NCBI GenBank assembly: GCA_050944015.1
Contig: JBMNQG010000036.1
Coordinates: forward strand, 1-22,116
Direction: 5' to 3'
Length of the DNA stretch: 22,116 bases
DNA from: DUOX01 sp050944015
Lineage (GTDB): Bacteria; Bacillota; Clostridia; Oscillospirales; Oscillospiraceae
Below the pieces are notes generated by a model. The model ran no database searches and was not told the DNA's origin. It worked only from the letters and a program-made list of their open reading frames with translations. This document shows positions 20,853 to 22,116 of the stretch, piece by piece; within the stretch, counting starts at the first letter, position 1; each line of letters opens with the position of its first letter. Both the position numbers and the translations under genes were made by a program.

Positions 20853-22116
20853 TTGACAATTTACACGGTAAGAGCGGGGGACAGCCTTTTTTCCATAGCC
20901 CGGAGGTTTGGGATGACCGCAGACCAGCTTATTTTTGCCAATCAACTGGCCAATCCATCGCGATTGGCCGTGGGGCAGGCCCTTGTGATTCCCGTCGATG
21001 TAGTTTATCACCGGGTAACCCCGGGCCAGAGCCTCTATTCCATAGCAAGACTTTACCAGACAACTGTGGGGGAAATTGCGGCTGCAAACCCCTCCATAAC
21101 GGACCCGTCCAGAATCAATGCAGGACAGGTATTGACAATTCCCTTTTACGACGAGATGCTGGGGAACATTGACGTCAACGGCTTTGCCTTTACCAGCATC
21201 CCGCAATCCACCCTGCAGGAGAGTTTGCCGTATCTCACATACATATCCATGTTTTCCTGGCAGGCGGACGAACAGGGAGGCATAATGCCCTTAAACGACC
21301 AGGCCATAATAGCCCAGGCCCGGGCGGCAAGGGTTGCGCCCATGATGTCTGTTACAAACACCAGGGAAGGGGAGGGGTTTTTAAGCAGCATCGCCCACGC
21401 GATTTTGACAAATCAGCAGGCTCAGGACACGTTTATTGAAAACGTGATTGCGGCTCTTCAGGAGCACAATTATTACGGGCTGAATATAGACTTTGAGTAT
21501 ATTTTCCCCTTCGACAGGGAGAGTTACAACCAGTTCCTGCGCCGCGTCGTGGACACCCTGCACCCCTTGGGGTATATCGTAACCACCGCCGTGGCTCCCA
21601 AGATATCCGAACAGCAGACTGGTTTGCTCTATACAGCCCACGACTACCGGGCCCACGGTGAGACCGTTGACCAGGTCATCATCATGACGTATGAGTGGGG
21701 TTATACATACGGCCCGCCCATGGCGGTGGCGCCGGTAGACCAGGTAAGGAGGGTTTTGGACTACGCAGTGACGGTCATCCCGCCGGGTAAAATCATGATG
21801 GGGATGCCCAATTACGGCTACGACTGGACGCTGCCTTTCGTGCAGGGGAGCGCCGCAAGCGTTCTGACAAACACCGGCGCCGTCACACTGGCCTCCAACG
21901 TGGGGGCGGAAATCAGGTACGACACCACGGCCCAGGCTCCTTTCTTCAACTATTACGACGCTCAGGGGAGGCGCCACGAGGTGTGGTTCGATGATGCCAG
22001 AAGCATACAGGCCAGGTTGAGGCTTGTGGCGGAGTACGGCCTGGCAGGAGTCAGCTTCTGGACCATAAATCAGCTTTTCAGGACCAATTTCCTTGTCCTA
22101 CAGTCACTTTATGGAA
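20853..22116 (+). CDS. LysM-LysM-GH18 protein, YaaH/SleL-like (3' end outside window)
   Basis: Resembles the spore peptidoglycan hydrolases YaaH and SleL, which act on cortex peptidoglycan during germination. The visible 421 residues contain LysM 1 (IYTVRAGDSLFSIARRFGM, about 3-46), LysM 2 (YHRVTPGQSLYSIARLYQT, about 51-95) and a glycosyl hydrolase family 18 barrel from about residue 100. The catalytic strand reads GLNIDFEYI, where Glu is the likely acid; the first Asp of the classic DxxDxDxE is Asn. The gene has no signal peptide, as usual for mother-cell-made spore-coat proteins. TTG 20853 is the likely start: AAAGGA (20839-20844) lies 8 nt before it, while ATG 20844 overlaps that site and ATG 20847 is only 2 nt after it. 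The coding frame runs open to the window end. Confidence 0.92.
   Translation, partial: MTIYTVRAGDSLFSIARRFGMTADQLIFANQLANPSRLAVGQALVIPVDVVYHRVTPGQSLYSIARLYQTTVGEIAAANPSITDPSRINAGQVLTIPFYDEMLGNIDVNGFAFTSIPQSTLQESLPYLTYISMFSWQADEQGGIMPLNDQAIIAQARAARVAPMMSVTNTREGEGFLSSIAHAILTNQQAQDTFIENVIAALQEHNYYGLNIDFEYIFPFDRESYNQFLRRVVDTLHPLGYIVTTAVAPKISEQQTGLLYTAHDYRAHGETVDQVIIMTYEWGYTYGPPMAVAPVDQVRRVLDYAVTVIPPGKIMMGMPNYGYDWTLPFVQGSAASVLTNTGAVTLASNVGAEIRYDTTAQAPFFNYYDAQGRRHEVWFDDARSIQARLRLVAEYGLAGVSFWTINQLFRTNFLVLQSLYG

Noticed and set aside
1..22116. CRISPR array, tRNA/rRNA genes, insertion sequences, phage or toxin-antitoxin genes
   Set aside because: No regularly spaced repeats, cloverleaf, transposase or phage-type coding sequence was seen on reading the window.

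Overview
The window looks like a piece of chromosome from a Gram-positive, anaerobic, probably spore-forming member of the Clostridia, most likely an Oscillospiraceae/Ruminococcaceae-type gut bacterium. The reasons are Firmicutes-style gene families (RecD2, ComF, MreB/Mbl, CoaX, LplB/YtcP-type permeases, a SpoVB-like flippase, a LysM-GH18 YaaH/SleL-like protein), strong AGGAGG ribosome binding sites, frequent GTG/TTG starts and a rather GC-rich coding style. The taxonomic guess is inference from gene content. No tRNA, rRNA, CRISPR array, insertion sequence or phage gene was seen; most of the window is ordinary chromosomal housekeeping and metabolism.

Layout. 1-5218 (+): the 3' end of uvrA, a small membrane-anchored protein of unknown function, recD2, comF and an mreB/mbl-like gene, closed by a large hairpin terminator (5244-5322). 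5334-6763 (-): an alpha/beta hydrolase followed, with an ATGA overlap option, by a THEP1-like NTPase. 6854-8359 (+): glycerol kinase, sharing a strong bidirectional terminator with the next cluster. 8414-11752 (-): a likely three-gene operon in the order coaX, iron-type alcohol dehydrogenase, secreted serpin lipoprotein, with gaps of only 53 and 58 nt. 11935-13794 (+): a small cupin and a citrate synthase, each with its own promoter and terminator. 13840-15213 (-): a SpoVB/MATE-type flippase whose 5' end contains a perfect 16-bp parS palindrome. 15540-17362 (+): two ABC sugar-type permeases with a strong promoter, a leader of about 140 nt and a perfect terminator, but no solute-binding protein beside them. 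17434-19491 (-): recG. 19609-20705 (+): a MobA-like nucleotidyltransferase overlapping a nitroreductase. 20853-22116 (+): a LysM-LysM-GH18 protein cut by the window end.

Functionally the window mixes DNA repair and recombination (UvrA, RecD2, RecG, ComF), cell shape and envelope or spore functions (MreB-like, flippase, LysM-GH18), and carbon/cofactor metabolism (GlpK, citrate synthase, CoaX, Fe-ADH). The most noteworthy items are the exact parS site inside the start of the flippase gene (suggesting origin-proximal DNA bound by ParB/Spo0J), the lipoprotein serpin with a long reactive-centre loop, a pair of divergent promoters for recG and the mobA-like gene that appear to share one palindromic -35 hexamer, and several inverted repeats in divergent or upstream regions. 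I found no convincing wholly new multi-gene system.
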